Shown here in pieces: positions 52,241 through 61,106 of a DNA stretch of 64,000 nt. How positions within the stretch are numbered: position 1 is the first letter of the stretch; the number at the start of each line of letters is the position of its first letter. The translations under genes were made by a program, and so were the position numbers. Source of the DNA: Arthrobacter livingstonensis (GTDB taxonomy: Bacteria; Actinomycetota; Actinomycetes; Actinomycetales; Micrococcaceae); assembly GCF_003219815.1 (NCBI RefSeq), contig NZ_QJVD01000013.1, positions 1 through 64,000 of the forward strand, read 5' to 3'. The notes under the pieces are model-generated. The model was given only the letters and a program-made list of their open reading frames with translations, did no database searches and was not told the DNA's origin.

Positions 52241-52397
52241 GTGGCCGCGGGGAGAACCTGATTCCGCACGGCTTGGGGCGAGAGTGTGACCGGCCAGGGG
52301 CGCTGCCTCTCTCGGCGATCACCAATCCGTCGACGCCCGGTCACGGTCAACGGTCCTTCACCTGAAGGTGCGCAAGTCGTTCCCCTTTGGGGAAGGC

Positions 52398-53090
52398 TCA
52401 GTCTCCCGCTGTTTCCAGGGCGCGGGCGGCCTTCTGGACTCGTTGAAACCGGAGCCCATGCGTGGCCGCGATGATCTTGTTCACGACTGCCTGATCAGCT
52501 TTTTCCGGGGATCCATTGTCGAAGGGTGGTGCGGGATCGTACTCGATGGCCAGCTGGATGCTCCTGGCAATTTCGTCGCCGAAGAGTTCGGCCGCCAGAA
52601 CGAACGCAAAATCGATTCCCGAGGTGACACCGGCCCCGGTAATCCTGTTCCGGTCACGGACAACTCGATTACTGACTGGCAGCGCTCCGAACGTGTCGAG
52701 CATTTGCAGTGAAGCCCAATGGCTGGTCGCCCGGTAGCCGGTCAGGAGACCGGCGGCGGCCAGGGTGAAGGAGCCCGTGCAAACAGAGGTAACCCAGCGG
52801 GCCCCTTCGGCCTGGCGTCGCAGAAAGTCCAGCACCACAAGGTCGTCAAACACGTCGAACGCACCGTTGCCGCCAGGTACGAAGAGCACGTCCGCTCGTG
52901 GACAGTCGTCCAGGGTTACCGTCGGGACGATGCACCAACCCGCATCGGTCGGCACGGGGTCAAGGGTATGCCACGCCAGGTGAACTTCGGTGTTGGGGAA
53001 CTTCGAGAAGACCTGGGCCGGGCCTGTGAAATCCAGCTGGGTGACGTTGGGGAACAACAGGACAACTATTTGCAATGGAGCATCAGCCAT
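52398..53090 (-). CDS. DJ-1/PfpI family protein, isonitrile-hydratase-like
   Basis: 230 aa. DJ-1/PfpI-type glutamine-amidotransferase fold: VVLLFPNVTQLDFTGPAQVF (start), DVLFVPGGNG, and the nucleophile elbow VTSVCTGSFTLAAAGLL with the catalytic Cys. These features match cyclohexyl-isocyanide hydratase (InhA) and related proteins, which hydrate isonitriles to formamides. The conserved acidic residue Asp17 (QLDFTGP) is present. It is a stand-alone enzyme; the neighbouring EamA transporter converges on it. Confidence 0.78.
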   Translation of the reverse strand: MADAPLQIVVLLFPNVTQLDFTGPAQVFSKFPNTEVHLAWHTLDPVPTDAGWCIVPTVTLDDCPRADVLFVPGGNGAFDVFDDLVVLDFLRRQAEGARWVTSVCTGSFTLAAAGLLTGYRATSHWASLQMLDTFGALPVSNRVVRDRNRITGAGVTSGIDFAFVLAAELFGDEIARSIQLAIEYDPAPPFDNGSPEKADQAVVNKIIAATHGLRFQRVQKAARALETAGD

Positions 53091-53099
53091 GCCATCACT

Positions 53100-53309
53100 T
53101 TACGGTGCTGACGCTCTCCGCAGGCTGGACCCAAATGGTCCTCCATCGGGATGACGCCAATCGGGGTGGTGCGCCATGACGACGGGGTCGCCGGGAATGC
53201 CGCCATGTAGTCGAGTTTTGCGAACGTCATCGGGCGGAATGGGAGTCGCGGGGTCCAGGTACATACCTTTCACGAAGGAACCGCGCTCAATTCGGAACGC
53301 GGGCGGCAC
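53100..53309 (-). CDS. Small protein of unknown function
   Basis: A 69-residue frame (start ATG 53309) filling the gap between the PfpI-like and VOC genes. No motif is recognised; it is rich in Pro, Asp and Gly and lacks a signal peptide. The mild GC-codon bias fits real coding, but short frames of this size arise readily in such DNA. Kept as a possibility only. Confidence 0.25.
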   Translation of the reverse strand: MPPAFRIERGSFVKGMYLDPATPIPPDDVRKTRLHGGIPGDPVVMAHHPDWRHPDGGPFGSSLRRASAP

Positions 53310-53327
53310 GGTCTTGGCGGAGAGGTC

Positions 53328-53714
53328 TTAGTCGGGGCGGACGGCGGTAAGGCAAAAGGGGTGTCCGGCAGGGTCAGTAAGCACACGCCATTGCCCGGGG
53401 GCCGGCTGGTGTTCGGCGAGTGCAGCACCCAGTGCGACGGCGGACTTGGTTGAGTTCTCCAGTTCCTCCACGGCCACATCAAGGTGCATCTGCTGTTGTT
53501 GGGGACCACCGGGCCAAGCCGGAGGGACGTGGCCGTCGACGCGCATCAGCGTCAGCATTGGTCCGGCTCCTGCAAGGGCAATGACTGCCCGGTCTGGAGT
53601 GGCAAAAGCCTCTTCGAGGCCCAGAAGCCGGGTATAGAAGGCTGCCAGCAGATCGGGGTCGGGGCAATCGAGGGATATGGAGGCAAGGTGTCCAACGCGT
53701 TCTGTCATGCTCAT
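53328..53714 (-). CDS. VOC family (glyoxalase/bleomycin-resistance-like) protein
   Basis: 128 aa from ATG 53714 (MSMTERVGHLASISL; the frame is open to 53756). Two beta-alpha-beta-beta-beta modules are visible: DPDLLAAFYTRLLGLEEAFA and EQMHLDVAVEELE-like strands, then DPAGHPFCLT at the C-terminus with its conserved Phe and Cys. VOC proteins bind a divalent metal and act as lyases, dioxygenases or drug-binding proteins. No operon partner is assigned; the substrate is unknown. Confidence 0.75.
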   Translation of the reverse strand: MSMTERVGHLASISLDCPDPDLLAAFYTRLLGLEEAFATPDRAVIALAGAGPMLTLMRVDGHVPPAWPGGPQQQQMHLDVAVEELENSTKSAVALGAALAEHQPAPGQWRVLTDPAGHPFCLTAVRPD

Positions 53715-53814
53715 AAAGCTACCAAGAGGGGCGGACAACCGTGGGCTGAACCGCACCGTTCCCTGACAACGGGCCCTACCGCCACTCCATTGGGGACATT
53801 ATGGCGGGGAATGA

Positions 53815-54336
53815 CTATGCACGGGGCGCGAACCCGAGCTTCAGGTTCGCGCGGATCGCGGGAAGGTTTTCGCGGTGGTGGAAGGTTCGGACGGCGGGGG
53901 CGCCCGCCGCACGTGCGAAGCGGAGCGCGAGAACCTTCATTGCCAGGGCGATGCCGCGCTTCCGGTACTCGGCCCGCACTCCGGTCATTTCCCCGAACAT
54001 GTATCCCTCTGCGAGGTGGTCGGAGAGCGCGCACATGCCTACCCACTCATCGCCGTCGAGCGCGATGATGACGCCGTCGGGCATGAACGAGGGCACCTCA
54101 ATGCGCTGTGCCACGTACTCCTGCAAGGTTTAGAACTCTCCGCGGTTCGGGATGTCTCGGGAACAGGCTTTGTTGAGTTCATGCAGCCTGCGTCGGTTTT
54201 CATTGCTGTCGCCGAGGTGGGTGAAGTCTTCGAAGCGGAGCCCGGCCGCCAGATGGCCTTCGAGGGTGGCCCGGAACGGCGTTTCATCAAAGGATTCGAG
54301 GTCCAGGCTGAGTTTGCACCAATCGTCGTCTGCCAT
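53815..54336 (-). pseudogene. GNAT acetyltransferase with in-frame stop
   Basis: Reading from ATG 54336 gives DWCKLSLDLESFDETPFR and continues to PNRGEF, where TAA (54132-54130) interrupts. In the same frame the next codons give TLQEYVAQRIEVPSFMPDG and a full GNAT second half with YRKRGIALAMKVLALRFARA, the acetyl-CoA-binding motif. Related proteins usually have a Tyr or other residue in that place (EF-x-TLQEY), so TAA fits a single change of a TAC or TAT codon. There is no shift of frame. It may be a decayed gene, a sequencing error, or read-through. A downstream start at TTG 54126 could yield only the C-terminal half. Confidence 0.72.
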
Positions 54337-54370
54337 GGGGTTATCGTCCCATGCCGCCGGTCCGGCGACC

Positions 54371-55312
54371 TCACTTCCGTCGGACGCCGGCGCGCTGGAG
54401 CCGCTCAGATGCTTGTTCAGTAACGGCGCTGAGGGCCACAGACTCGGAATGAAAAAGGGACTCGCCACGGGCGTTGTGGAGCGCCGGCCAGAGGCTCGCG
54501 GCCCAGGCAACTTCATGCTCGTCTTCGGAAAACAACCTCCCCCGTGCCTGTTCGTAGCAGGCAATGAATTCCTTCGAGTCCTCAACGGAAGCAAGCGACG
54601 GGAGGGCGGTGCTGGCAAAGGCACCGGCTGCTGCACCGACGATGGCCGCCTCCGGAAGGGCAACGAGGCTGTCCCAGTCGTGCACGGCCCAGGCGCGCTT
54701 GCCTTTCCAGCGAAGGTTCTGGCTCTCCCAGTCGCCGTGGCCGACAACTACCGGCAGCGCGGTTCGGCCGAGCCGCTCCGAGACGGCCCGGGCAATGGTG
54801 TGCACATGGCGGGGAACGAGATCCTGGTCCTTGTCATCGACTGCTCGGTTTGGCGGCCACAGGCCACCCGTTGGTGGATTCCAGTGCATCCACGGCGGCG
54901 GCGTGCCCAGTCCGGCAGGGGACTGGGATTGAAGAATTCCGGCAAGCTCCGCCAAAAGCCTTGCGGACCGTTCGGCAAAAGGCAGTCCGCCGCCGGTGTG
55001 CATTTCGCCGCCCGGGAGCCATTCTTCGGCACTGGCCACCCACCCCGGACCGAGCGGCTCAGCGTTGACAACGGGCCGGGCGCACGGAAACCCGGCGTCT
55101 TTTGCGATCTTGTGAATTTGAAGGCACCGGTTGATCCTGGCGGCCGACTCCGGGCGGACCTTGACGGCTACGGCTCCGTGTTCCTCGGAGTCGTAGCGGA
55201 ACGGGGTGGACATCTGGCCACCGGCAACGGCCTGCAACGAGGTGAGGGATCCGGGACCGAGCGCGCGAACACACCATGCCTCGACACGAGCGGATAATTC
55301 GGCCGTCACCAT
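54371..55312 (-). CDS. Aminoglycoside-phosphotransferase-like kinase
   Basis: 313 aa, start ATG 55312. Protein-kinase-like fold of the APH family: VAVKVRPESAARINR (Lys of the nucleotide site), VVGHGDWESQNLRW (catalytic Asp, Brenner motif) and VHDWDSLV (metal-binding Asp). Small-molecule kinases of this kind phosphorylate aminoglycosides, choline, homoserine or similar; nothing in the sequence identifies the substrate here. A second member lies at 62738. Confidence 0.8.
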   Translation of the reverse strand: MVTAELSARVEAWCVRALGPGSLTSLQAVAGGQMSTPFRYDSEEHGAVAVKVRPESAARINRCLQIHKIAKDAGFPCARPVVNAEPLGPGWVASAEEWLPGGEMHTGGGLPFAERSARLLAELAGILQSQSPAGLGTPPPWMHWNPPTGGLWPPNRAVDDKDQDLVPRHVHTIARAVSERLGRTALPVVVGHGDWESQNLRWKGKRAWAVHDWDSLVALPEAAIVGAAAGAFASTALPSLASVEDSKEFIACYEQARGRLFSEDEHEVAWAASLWPALHNARGESLFHSESVALSAVTEQASERLQRAGVRRK

Positions 55313-55334
55313 CGTTCGATTCTACAAAGGGATC

Positions 55335-55835
55335 CTACTTCTCCTGCAGGTTTGCGGTGCCAAACGCCTCACGCGACTTGTTGCTGTAGATCGTGACACT
55401 GTGAATCTCGGGCAAGCCGTCAATCATGCGGGTCAGGTCATAATTTTGTGTTCCCGTACGGGACGCAAGCGGCGCCACCTGAAACTGGTTGGGATTTTCG
55501 ACGACGTCGTCCCCGGCGGAGTTGCGCGTCATGGCTCCGGGATTCAGATTGATGTAAAGGTCGTCCCCGGCCCCCGTGGAGAAGTCCTTCAACGTCAGCA
55601 CCAGGCTGCCGGGTTTTTCAGCGAGTGTCACCTCGCCGTTGGTTGGGGCGGCCTGGGAGACAAACGTGCCAGTGAGAATTCTCGACGGCGTCCCGGTGGC
55701 GGTAGCCAGGGAACTGGACGGCGCCGTCGTCGGGCTTGACCTGGATTCGGCGGGAGCCGTGGCGGTGCAGCCCGATACGGCCAGCGCTACAGCGGCCGCA
55801 CCAACCAACAGGCGTGCAAAATTCATGATCCCCAC
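55335..55835 (-). CDS. DM13-domain lipoprotein
   Basis: 166 aa. The N-terminus is a lipoprotein signal with the lipobox LAVSGC after LLVGAAAVALA; the start is 55835, or ATG 55826 (MNFARLL). A Ser/Thr/Pro linker is followed by a DM13-like domain: LTGTFVSQ, GEVTLAEKPGSLVLTLKDFSTGAG, DDLYINL, and YDLTRMIDGLPEIHSVTIYS near the end. DM13 domains are thought to act in redox or electron transfer and may bind a haem-like or cytochrome partner. It is anchored on the outside of the membrane. It ends only 22 bases from the APH start. Confidence 0.76.
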   Translation of the reverse strand: MGIMNFARLLVGAAAVALAVSGCTATAPAESRSSPTTAPSSSLATATGTPSRILTGTFVSQAAPTNGEVTLAEKPGSLVLTLKDFSTGAGDDLYINLNPGAMTRNSAGDDVVENPNQFQVAPLASRTGTQNYDLTRMIDGLPEIHSVTIYSNKSREAFGTANLQEK

Positions 55836-55988
55836 TTCATATATCCGGCCATGGCAGACACCGGGGCCGTTGCTTGAGCAGTGCAGTTGTATCCTAACCC
55901 GGCAAAAATGGACCTGGATGGATTATCGGCTGACTACTCGGATAGTCAAGCCACCGGCCGCACTGAGGTGATGCTCGACGATCGGCCA

Positions 55989-56513
55989 TCAGTGCCGTTC
56001 GGACAGCCCGGCCAGTCCCCGTTCAGCACTGAACCAGTCGCCATCCACTACTGGCTGAGCCTCGCCGGTGACCAGGTATACCGGCACGTGCGCCCACGGT
56101 GACGGGTACCCGAAGCCCGCATCGGGACTGGGGGCCACGTTGCGAATGAATCCAACACAACGGGTGGCCAGGTCGGTGCGCCCGAACACGTCGCGCATGA
56201 GGAACGAACCGCCGTCGGCCGGGCTCTCTTGGGCATCGTCAGCCCACAAATAGCGTGTCGGCAGGTTTGGCCCCTTGGACGTCGGACGGCAGACGAATTC
56301 CACTACGTCGCTTGGACTCCGCCGGACCAGCAGCAACCGTATGACAATCACCGATTCCGGGACTGTGCAATCTTGCCCAACCCAAGCCTCCGCGGAACTG
56401 CCCGGCGGCAGCCAAGGGGCATCGCGGGTAGTTGCAATTCGGTGTTCGCCGGCCGTCTGCCCATGCTGCGAGGGGACACTTCCGTCTGCCGGATCCGAGG
56501 GTGTCGGCGTCAC
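55989..56513 (-). CDS. Hypothetical protein coupled to EVE gene
   Basis: 174 aa from GTG 56513, which overlaps the EVE gene's stop (GTGA), so the two are translationally coupled. Not recognised. The centre has VIVIRLLLVRRSPSDVVEFVCRP and the C-terminal part has FGYPSPWAHVPVYLVTG, a mixed alpha/beta pattern reminiscent of NUDIX-like sequences, but no nudix box is seen. No signal peptide or membrane helix. Confidence 0.55.
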   Translation of the reverse strand: MTPTPSDPADGSVPSQHGQTAGEHRIATTRDAPWLPPGSSAEAWVGQDCTVPESVIVIRLLLVRRSPSDVVEFVCRPTSKGPNLPTRYLWADDAQESPADGGSFLMRDVFGRTDLATRCVGFIRNVAPSPDAGFGYPSPWAHVPVYLVTGEAQPVVDGDWFSAERGLAGLSERH

Positions 56514-56917
56514 TGTGCCATGGCGTTTCGGAGTACGACGGCGTCGTGGTCGTCCAGCGGTATGAGGCCGCGGCGCAGCTGGTAACCCCAGTTGGCTTCG
56601 GCGGTGAGGTGCAGCTGGTCCCGCACAGCCACCAGTGCGACGGGCGTTGCGTCCAGGTAGCGGACGCGCCGTCGGAAGGGTTTAAAGGTGCCCTCGTCCG
56701 CCTGCCAGATTTCGTCGTCGGCGATGTCCCCGATGGCAGTGAACTGTTGGAGTGGGGTGCGGTCTCCGGTTTTCTCGACGGGGGAGTAGTAAACGAGGGT
56801 GTCGCCGGTGCGCATGCGTGCCAAGCCCGGCCGTTTCCCGTGTCCGATCTGCCCGATGCCCAAAGCGACTCCACGGCGGACGTGTTCGGCGGATATGACG
56901 CCTAGCCATGCATTCAC
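56510..56917 (-). CDS. EVE domain protein
   Basis: 135 aa from GTG 56917, with AGGAG five bases before it; the frame extends upstream to 57055 without a good site. VNAWLGVISAEHVRRGVALGIGQIGHGKRPGLARMRTGD is the N-terminal EVE pattern, followed by LVYYSPVEK, FTAIGDIADDEIW and RRRVRYLDATPVAL. EVE domains (UPF0310) resemble YTH/PUA folds and bind modified bases in DNA or RNA; many are fused to or near defence genes. This one is solo, coupled to an unknown gene. Confidence 0.82.
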   Translation of the reverse strand: MNAWLGVISAEHVRRGVALGIGQIGHGKRPGLARMRTGDTLVYYSPVEKTGDRTPLQQFTAIGDIADDEIWQADEGTFKPFRRRVRYLDATPVALVAVRDQLHLTAEANWGYQLRRGLIPLDDHDAVVLRNAMAQ

Positions 56918-57148
56918 GTTGACTCCTGGATTTCCTGGGCAGCTGTGGCACGCATCCGGACGGCGACGCCCTCCCCGGGTTGTAGAACCAAATCGATCCG
57001 ATTGGCATGAGCGCAAAGAGCGCCCTGTCCTTATCGGCAAACTACTGGTGAACACCGACCGGGCCGCATTGAGGATGGCCTGGCGCTTGGCTTCGCTTCT
57101 GCGATCGGCGGTGCCCTACTCGCGATGGGGTTGCATCCGATATCCTTC

Positions 57149-57170
57149 CGGTACTGAACGGTACCGTACC
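57149..57170. promoter_or_regulatory. GGTAC repeats upstream of DUF4287 gene
   Basis: CGGTAC (57149-57154) and GTACCG (57161-57166) are inverted arms with a 6-base loop. A further GTACC follows at 57166-57170, then six T. It could be an operator or a weak terminator in the gap between two divergent genes. Confidence 0.3.
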
Positions 57171-57227
57171 ATTTTTTAAAGTGATGCCAGTCACCCGAAT
57201 AAAATCCGAGTGCGAGGAGCTTGAACG

Positions 57228-57518
57228 ATGTCATTCCAGGCGTATCTTGACACCATCGAAAACAAGGCAGGCCTCACCCCGAGGGAACTCCTCGCGTTGG
57301 CGCATGATCGTGGATTGGATGAGCCACCGGTCCAGGCCGGCGCCATCATTGACTGGCTGAAAGAGGAGTACGGACTCGGACGGGGCCATGCAATGGCCAT
57401 GGTGCACATCGTGAAGAACGGGCCCACCATCAGCGAAAAGCATGTTGGCACCGACGGGACGCACCGGGATGAATCCACTGAACTGTGGCTTGATGGTAAG
57501 AGCAGCCGCCCCAAATAG
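57228..57518 (+). CDS. DUF4287 domain protein
   Basis: 96 aa from ATG 57228. MSFQAYLDTIENKAGLTPRELLALAHDRGL, then GAIIDWLKEEYGLGRGHAMAMVHIVKNG, is the DUF4287 pattern. The family is small and widespread in Actinobacteria and Proteobacteria; its function is unknown. The gene stands alone. Confidence 0.85.
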   Translation: MSFQAYLDTIENKAGLTPRELLALAHDRGLDEPPVQAGAIIDWLKEEYGLGRGHAMAMVHIVKNGPTISEKHVGTDGTHRDESTELWLDGKSSRPK

Positions 57519-57586
57519 CAGTCTTGGAAGACGGCGGAACGAAAGGTTACCGACGCGTGGCCAAAAAATGAGGAGTCGCAGCCTAC

Positions 57587-58210
57587 GTGAATCTTGAAAG
57601 CGATCCAGATCGGGCGTCGCAACTTTGCTTCGAAGCGCAGGCACGTCTATTGGACCGAGTCGCAGAGTTGACGGACGACGACGTCAGTTCCCCGAGCCTG
57701 CTGCCAGACTGGACTGTTGGGCATGTCTTGACCCATCTTGCCCGCAACGCTGAAGCGCACGCACGCCGGCTCGCTGGTGCGCTGCGCGGTCTGGATGTAC
57801 CCAAGTATGAGAGCGGTCAGCAACAGCGCCGGAGCGAGATCGAGGCAGGCGCCCACCGGTTGGCTGGCGAGATCATCGCTGATCTTGCGACCAGCCTGTC
57901 GCATCTTGAGGAGGTTTTCGCCCTGTGCGCCGCTGCAGGGTGGCCCAATGGCCAGTTCCTCGGGGGAGGGGATTACGGTGTGGCGGGATGCCCGGCGCAC
58001 CGGCTGCGCGAAGTGGAGATGCACCACGTAGACCTGGGACTCGGCTACACCCCGCTGGACTGGCCGGACGAATATGTGGCCTGGGATCTGCCGGTGTTGC
58101 TTGCCTGTGCTTCCGAAAGGATTGGTTCCTCCAGCGAACGACGACGGTTCATGGCCTGGTTGGCCGGCCGGGGGCCGTTGGAAAAGGCTCCGACGCTGGC
58201 ACCGTGGTGA
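57587..58210 (+). CDS. Mycothiol-dependent maleylpyruvate isomerase family protein
   Basis: 207 aa from GTG 57587 (GAGGAG about 15 bases upstream). DinB-like four-helix fold: LLPDWTVGHVLTHLARNAEAH with the first metal His, and HRLREVEMHHVDLGLGY supplying the Glu and His ligands. This is the second such protein in the window (the other is at 49943) and is closer to the true mycothiol-dependent maleylpyruvate isomerases. The reaction is isomerisation of maleylpyruvate in gentisate breakdown, though no gentisate genes are nearby. Confidence 0.8.
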   Translation: MNLESDPDRASQLCFEAQARLLDRVAELTDDDVSSPSLLPDWTVGHVLTHLARNAEAHARRLAGALRGLDVPKYESGQQQRRSEIEAGAHRLAGEIIADLATSLSHLEEVFALCAAAGWPNGQFLGGGDYGVAGCPAHRLREVEMHHVDLGLGYTPLDWPDEYVAWDLPVLLACASERIGSSSERRRFMAWLAGRGPLEKAPTLAPW

Positions 58211-58389
58211 TAAGTTCGCTGCCTGCGAGGGCCGTCTGGCGATGTGCGGTGAGGCTTAGGTGGCCTCAGGCCGGGGCAACCGGTTTTGCCAGTAACGATG
58301 GATAATTGTGCTCTGGAATTGGCAGGTACAGAAGGGGCTCTTGCGGTCCACAAGTTTGCGCGGCCTTGGGGCCGGAATCGGAGGGAGAG

Positions 58390-59291
58390 ATGAAGGCAGC
58401 CCGCTTCAGCCAATTCGGGGGCCCGGAAGTCCTTGAGATCGTGGAACTTCCCGATCCGCATCCCGGCCCGGCCAGGTCCGGATCGCGGTGCGTGCGGCGG
58501 GCATCAACGCGAGCGACTGGAAGAAACGGGAGGGCCTGATGGACAGGGAGCTCCCACAGACATTGGGCTACGAGGCAGCAGGGATCATCGATGAGGTCGG
58601 CAGCGGCGTCACGCACGGCATCGTCGGAGATCGAGTCTTTGGACTCTGCATTGAGGGGGCCGCCCAAGCCGAGCTGGCCGTCCTTTCCTACTACGCGCCC
58701 ATCCCGCCGTCGCTCGATTTCGCAGGTGCTGCCGCCCTGCCGTCCGTGGTCGAGACGGCCACGCGCGGGCTCGACCAGCTCGGCGTCGTCAGCGGAAACA
58801 CGGTGCTCATCAACGGTGCCTCCGGAAGCGTTGGCAGCGTTGCGGTCCAACTCGCCGTGGCGAGAGGTGCGCGCGTGATCGGCACCGCCAGTCCCGCCAG
58901 CCACGACTACCTGCGCTCGTTGGGTTCGGAGGCTGTCGTGTACGGCGAAGGACTTGTTGACCGCGTTCGCATGCTTGCTCCGGGCGGCGTGGAGGGGGCG
59001 CTCGACGTTGCCGGGAGCGGTGTCCTTCCCGAACTCATCGATCTCGCCGGTGGCCCGGAGCACGTCGTGACCATCGCGGACTTCGCTGGCGCGCAGGAGC
59101 ATGGAGTGAGGTTCAGCAGGGGCGACGACGGCCGCGCGGTCCATGCGCTTGGCGAGATCGGCGCGCTAGTTGAATCCGGGCGCTTTTCGCTCCCGGTTGC
59201 GCAGACCTTTCCGCTCGCCGAGATCGCGCGGGCGCACCGTGCGGGCGAGGACGGACAGGTGCGGGGGAAGCTGGTGCTGCTGATCGACTGA
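58390..59291 (+). pseudogene. Quinone oxidoreductase-like (MDR) protein, frameshifted
   Basis: ATG 58390 (GAGGGAGAG upstream) begins MKAARFSQFGGPEVLEIVELPDPHPGP, then the frame is lost. The second frame takes up VRAAGINASDWKKREG and runs as a complete MDR reductase to 59291: GYEAAGIIDEVG, NTVLINGASGSVGSVAVQLA (NADP-binding AxxGxxG-type loop) and GQVRGKLVLLID at the end. A single G inserted into GGCCCGGCCAGG at about 58470 restores the normal HPGPGQVR-type sequence. Without the repair no full-length enzyme is made. MDR quinone reductases use NADPH; the zinc-binding residues are absent. Confidence 0.78.
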
Positions 59292-59418
59292 TGAGGCTGT
59301 GAGACTCCCGCAGCTGCAAACCATCGGGGAGTCGCGCGCTAAATCGAGAGTCGCGCATTGCAGAAGTGAGCCAGAGGGCCCTGCACTGGTTTGACCGTCC
59401 GGCAGCTACGCTGGCCTC

Positions 59419-60309
59419 ATGGAATCCTTGACCAATGCTGATGCTGGCGACTGGCTTAGGCCGCTGCTGGATACCGAGTGGCATGACATGCACGCAGTCG
59501 TGCCGCGGGGCTTCCCCGCTTACGCGAGGATTTTCCATCCGGTGGGGCGGGACCGCCCGGCGGACACCGGAACGTGGCACGGCCATGACCGAACTGATGT
59601 CTTCCCACTCCAAACTGAAGAGGCGTCGTGGTGCGCCGTCGCGCGGGCGTTCGGGACCGAGATGCACCCGCTGGCTCAGTTCCACCGCGTTCTTGGCCAG
59701 GCGTCGAACGGGCAGGAAATTATGGATGCCGAGGGCTGGCGCTATTCGGAACCGTTGACCGGAAACCTTGCGCCGGAAATACTCGCCGCGGCCACCGTCC
59801 ACCTTTGCGAGCACACGTCCACACCCGAACAGGGCGTGTCCGCCATCTGGGAGGGATGGGGAGGCCTGGCAAGTTCCGCCGGTTATGCCCAGCTCACCTT
59901 TTCCGGCGATGGGATCCACGTGGAAAATACTGTCGCTGCTGCGGTCCTGGGGAGCGGACCGGGATCGGGCCTGCTGCCGGCGTCGGTAGTCAATGGAGGC
60001 ACACCTGACCTGCCCGGGCGCGCCTACTACTTGTTCAATGCTGCGCCACAGTTTTACCTCAATTCTGATTGGGTGAACCATGTGCCTTGGCACCATTCGC
60101 CGGAGTGGCCGCAGTCACCGAACATTCTGTGGCCGGCGGACAGAAAGTGGGTCTTGGTGACAGAAATCGACTTCGATTCCACGGTGGTCGCTGGCAGCCC
60201 TGAGCTCATATCAGCGCTCGTGCGAGACCCGATCATCGAAGCGCTGCCCCTGCGGGAGGGTGCGGATTTGACCTGGGACGCCGACGCCTTCAACCGGCCT
60301 GCGAAGTAG
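59419..60309 (+). CDS. Conserved hypothetical protein
   Basis: 296 aa from ATG 59419. Not recognised. It has no signal peptide or membrane helix and is rich in Trp, His and Pro (WHDMHAVVPRGFPAYARIFHP, WVNHVPWHHSPEWPQSPN). The composition and length suggest a soluble cytoplasmic protein seen only in Actinobacteria. It stands alone between the broken oxidoreductase and the toxin-antitoxin module. Confidence 0.7.
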   Translation: MESLTNADAGDWLRPLLDTEWHDMHAVVPRGFPAYARIFHPVGRDRPADTGTWHGHDRTDVFPLQTEEASWCAVARAFGTEMHPLAQFHRVLGQASNGQEIMDAEGWRYSEPLTGNLAPEILAAATVHLCEHTSTPEQGVSAIWEGWGGLASSAGYAQLTFSGDGIHVENTVAAAVLGSGPGSGLLPASVVNGGTPDLPGRAYYLFNAAPQFYLNSDWVNHVPWHHSPEWPQSPNILWPADRKWVLVTEIDFDSTVVAGSPELISALVRDPIIEALPLREGADLTWDADAFNRPAK

Positions 60310-60479
60310 CCAGCCCTGTCACAACCACGGACGCGATTCTGGCATTGCGCCCAGAAGGATCGGAGTCCTCACAATGCCATGATCCCGAAGGGGAACCTGC
60401 TATGGGATACTCCCTCGCCACGATCCTGCCTTGGCGGGAACCGTTTACTGGCAGAAGCCAGGTTCGCACTCCGCGACCA

Positions 60480-60755
60480 TCAGAGTCCGCGATAGACGCT
60501 GCTGCGGTGGGCTACCCGTAAGGCGAGAACCACGAGTTCAGTGTCTTTGATCGTGTAAACAACGCGATACTCGCCGACGCGGATTCGCCAGAGACCTGGA
60601 TACCCCACGAGGGGGCGGACACCGCCCGGTCGCGGGTCGGCACTCAACGCGTTGATGGCCTTGATGACACGGCGCGCCACCGGTTTGTCGAGCCTGGACA
60701 CCTCCTTGAGCGCTTTCGGGTCATATTCGACAGTGAACGGATCAGCTGCACTCAC
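60480..60755 (-). CDS. RelE/Txe-family toxin
   Basis: 91 aa, start ATG 60755, overlapping the antitoxin's stop (ATGA). FTVEYDPKALKEVSRLDKPVARRVIKAI, then GYPGLWRIRVGEYRVVYTI and VVLALRVAHRSSVY: full RelE fold with the basic active-site residues (Lys/Arg) and the C-terminal Tyr. RelE toxins cut mRNA at the ribosome. Unlike the remnant at 51129, this copy is complete. Confidence 0.88.
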   Translation of the reverse strand: MSAADPFTVEYDPKALKEVSRLDKPVARRVIKAINALSADPRPGGVRPLVGYPGLWRIRVGEYRVVYTIKDTELVVLALRVAHRSSVYRGL

Positions 60756-61027
60756 AACCCGAGTGTCCGGGCCGCCTCATCCGCCGAGACAGCCTTGGTG
60801 CGGCCGGCGTCGAGATCGGCCAATCGCTCCAACGCGATCCGACCGTCCTCGCTGTCGAGCATCGCCTCGTAGCGGTCAACGAACTCGGCTGGCACGATCG
60901 CAGCAGCCCGCTTCTGCCCTCGCCCGCGCGTCACGTAGGTGATCTCGCCACCGAACGCAGCCCGGTTCACGGCGTCGGAAAAGTGGTTCCGCGCTTGGCT
61001 GACGGAAAGCTCGGTGTCTCTACTCAT
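60752..61027 (-). CDS. Phd/YefM-family antitoxin
   Basis: 91 aa from ATG 61027 (MSRDTELS; the frame is open to 61063). LSVSQARNHFSDAVNRAAFGGEITYVTRGRGQKRAAAIVP is the Phd/YefM DNA-binding domain; the C-terminus is acidic and flexible for binding the toxin. It precedes relE in the operon, the usual order, and should repress its own promoter. Confidence 0.88.
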   Translation of the reverse strand: MSRDTELSVSQARNHFSDAVNRAAFGGEITYVTRGRGQKRAAAIVPAEFVDRYEAMLDSEDGRIALERLADLDAGRTKAVSADEAARTLGL

Positions 61028-61106
61028 ATCTCCAGTATGCGCCAGAAACGCCAACTTAGCCACATATTAAATGCCTGAGACAATGCCGTGACGGGAACGC
61101 CAAACG

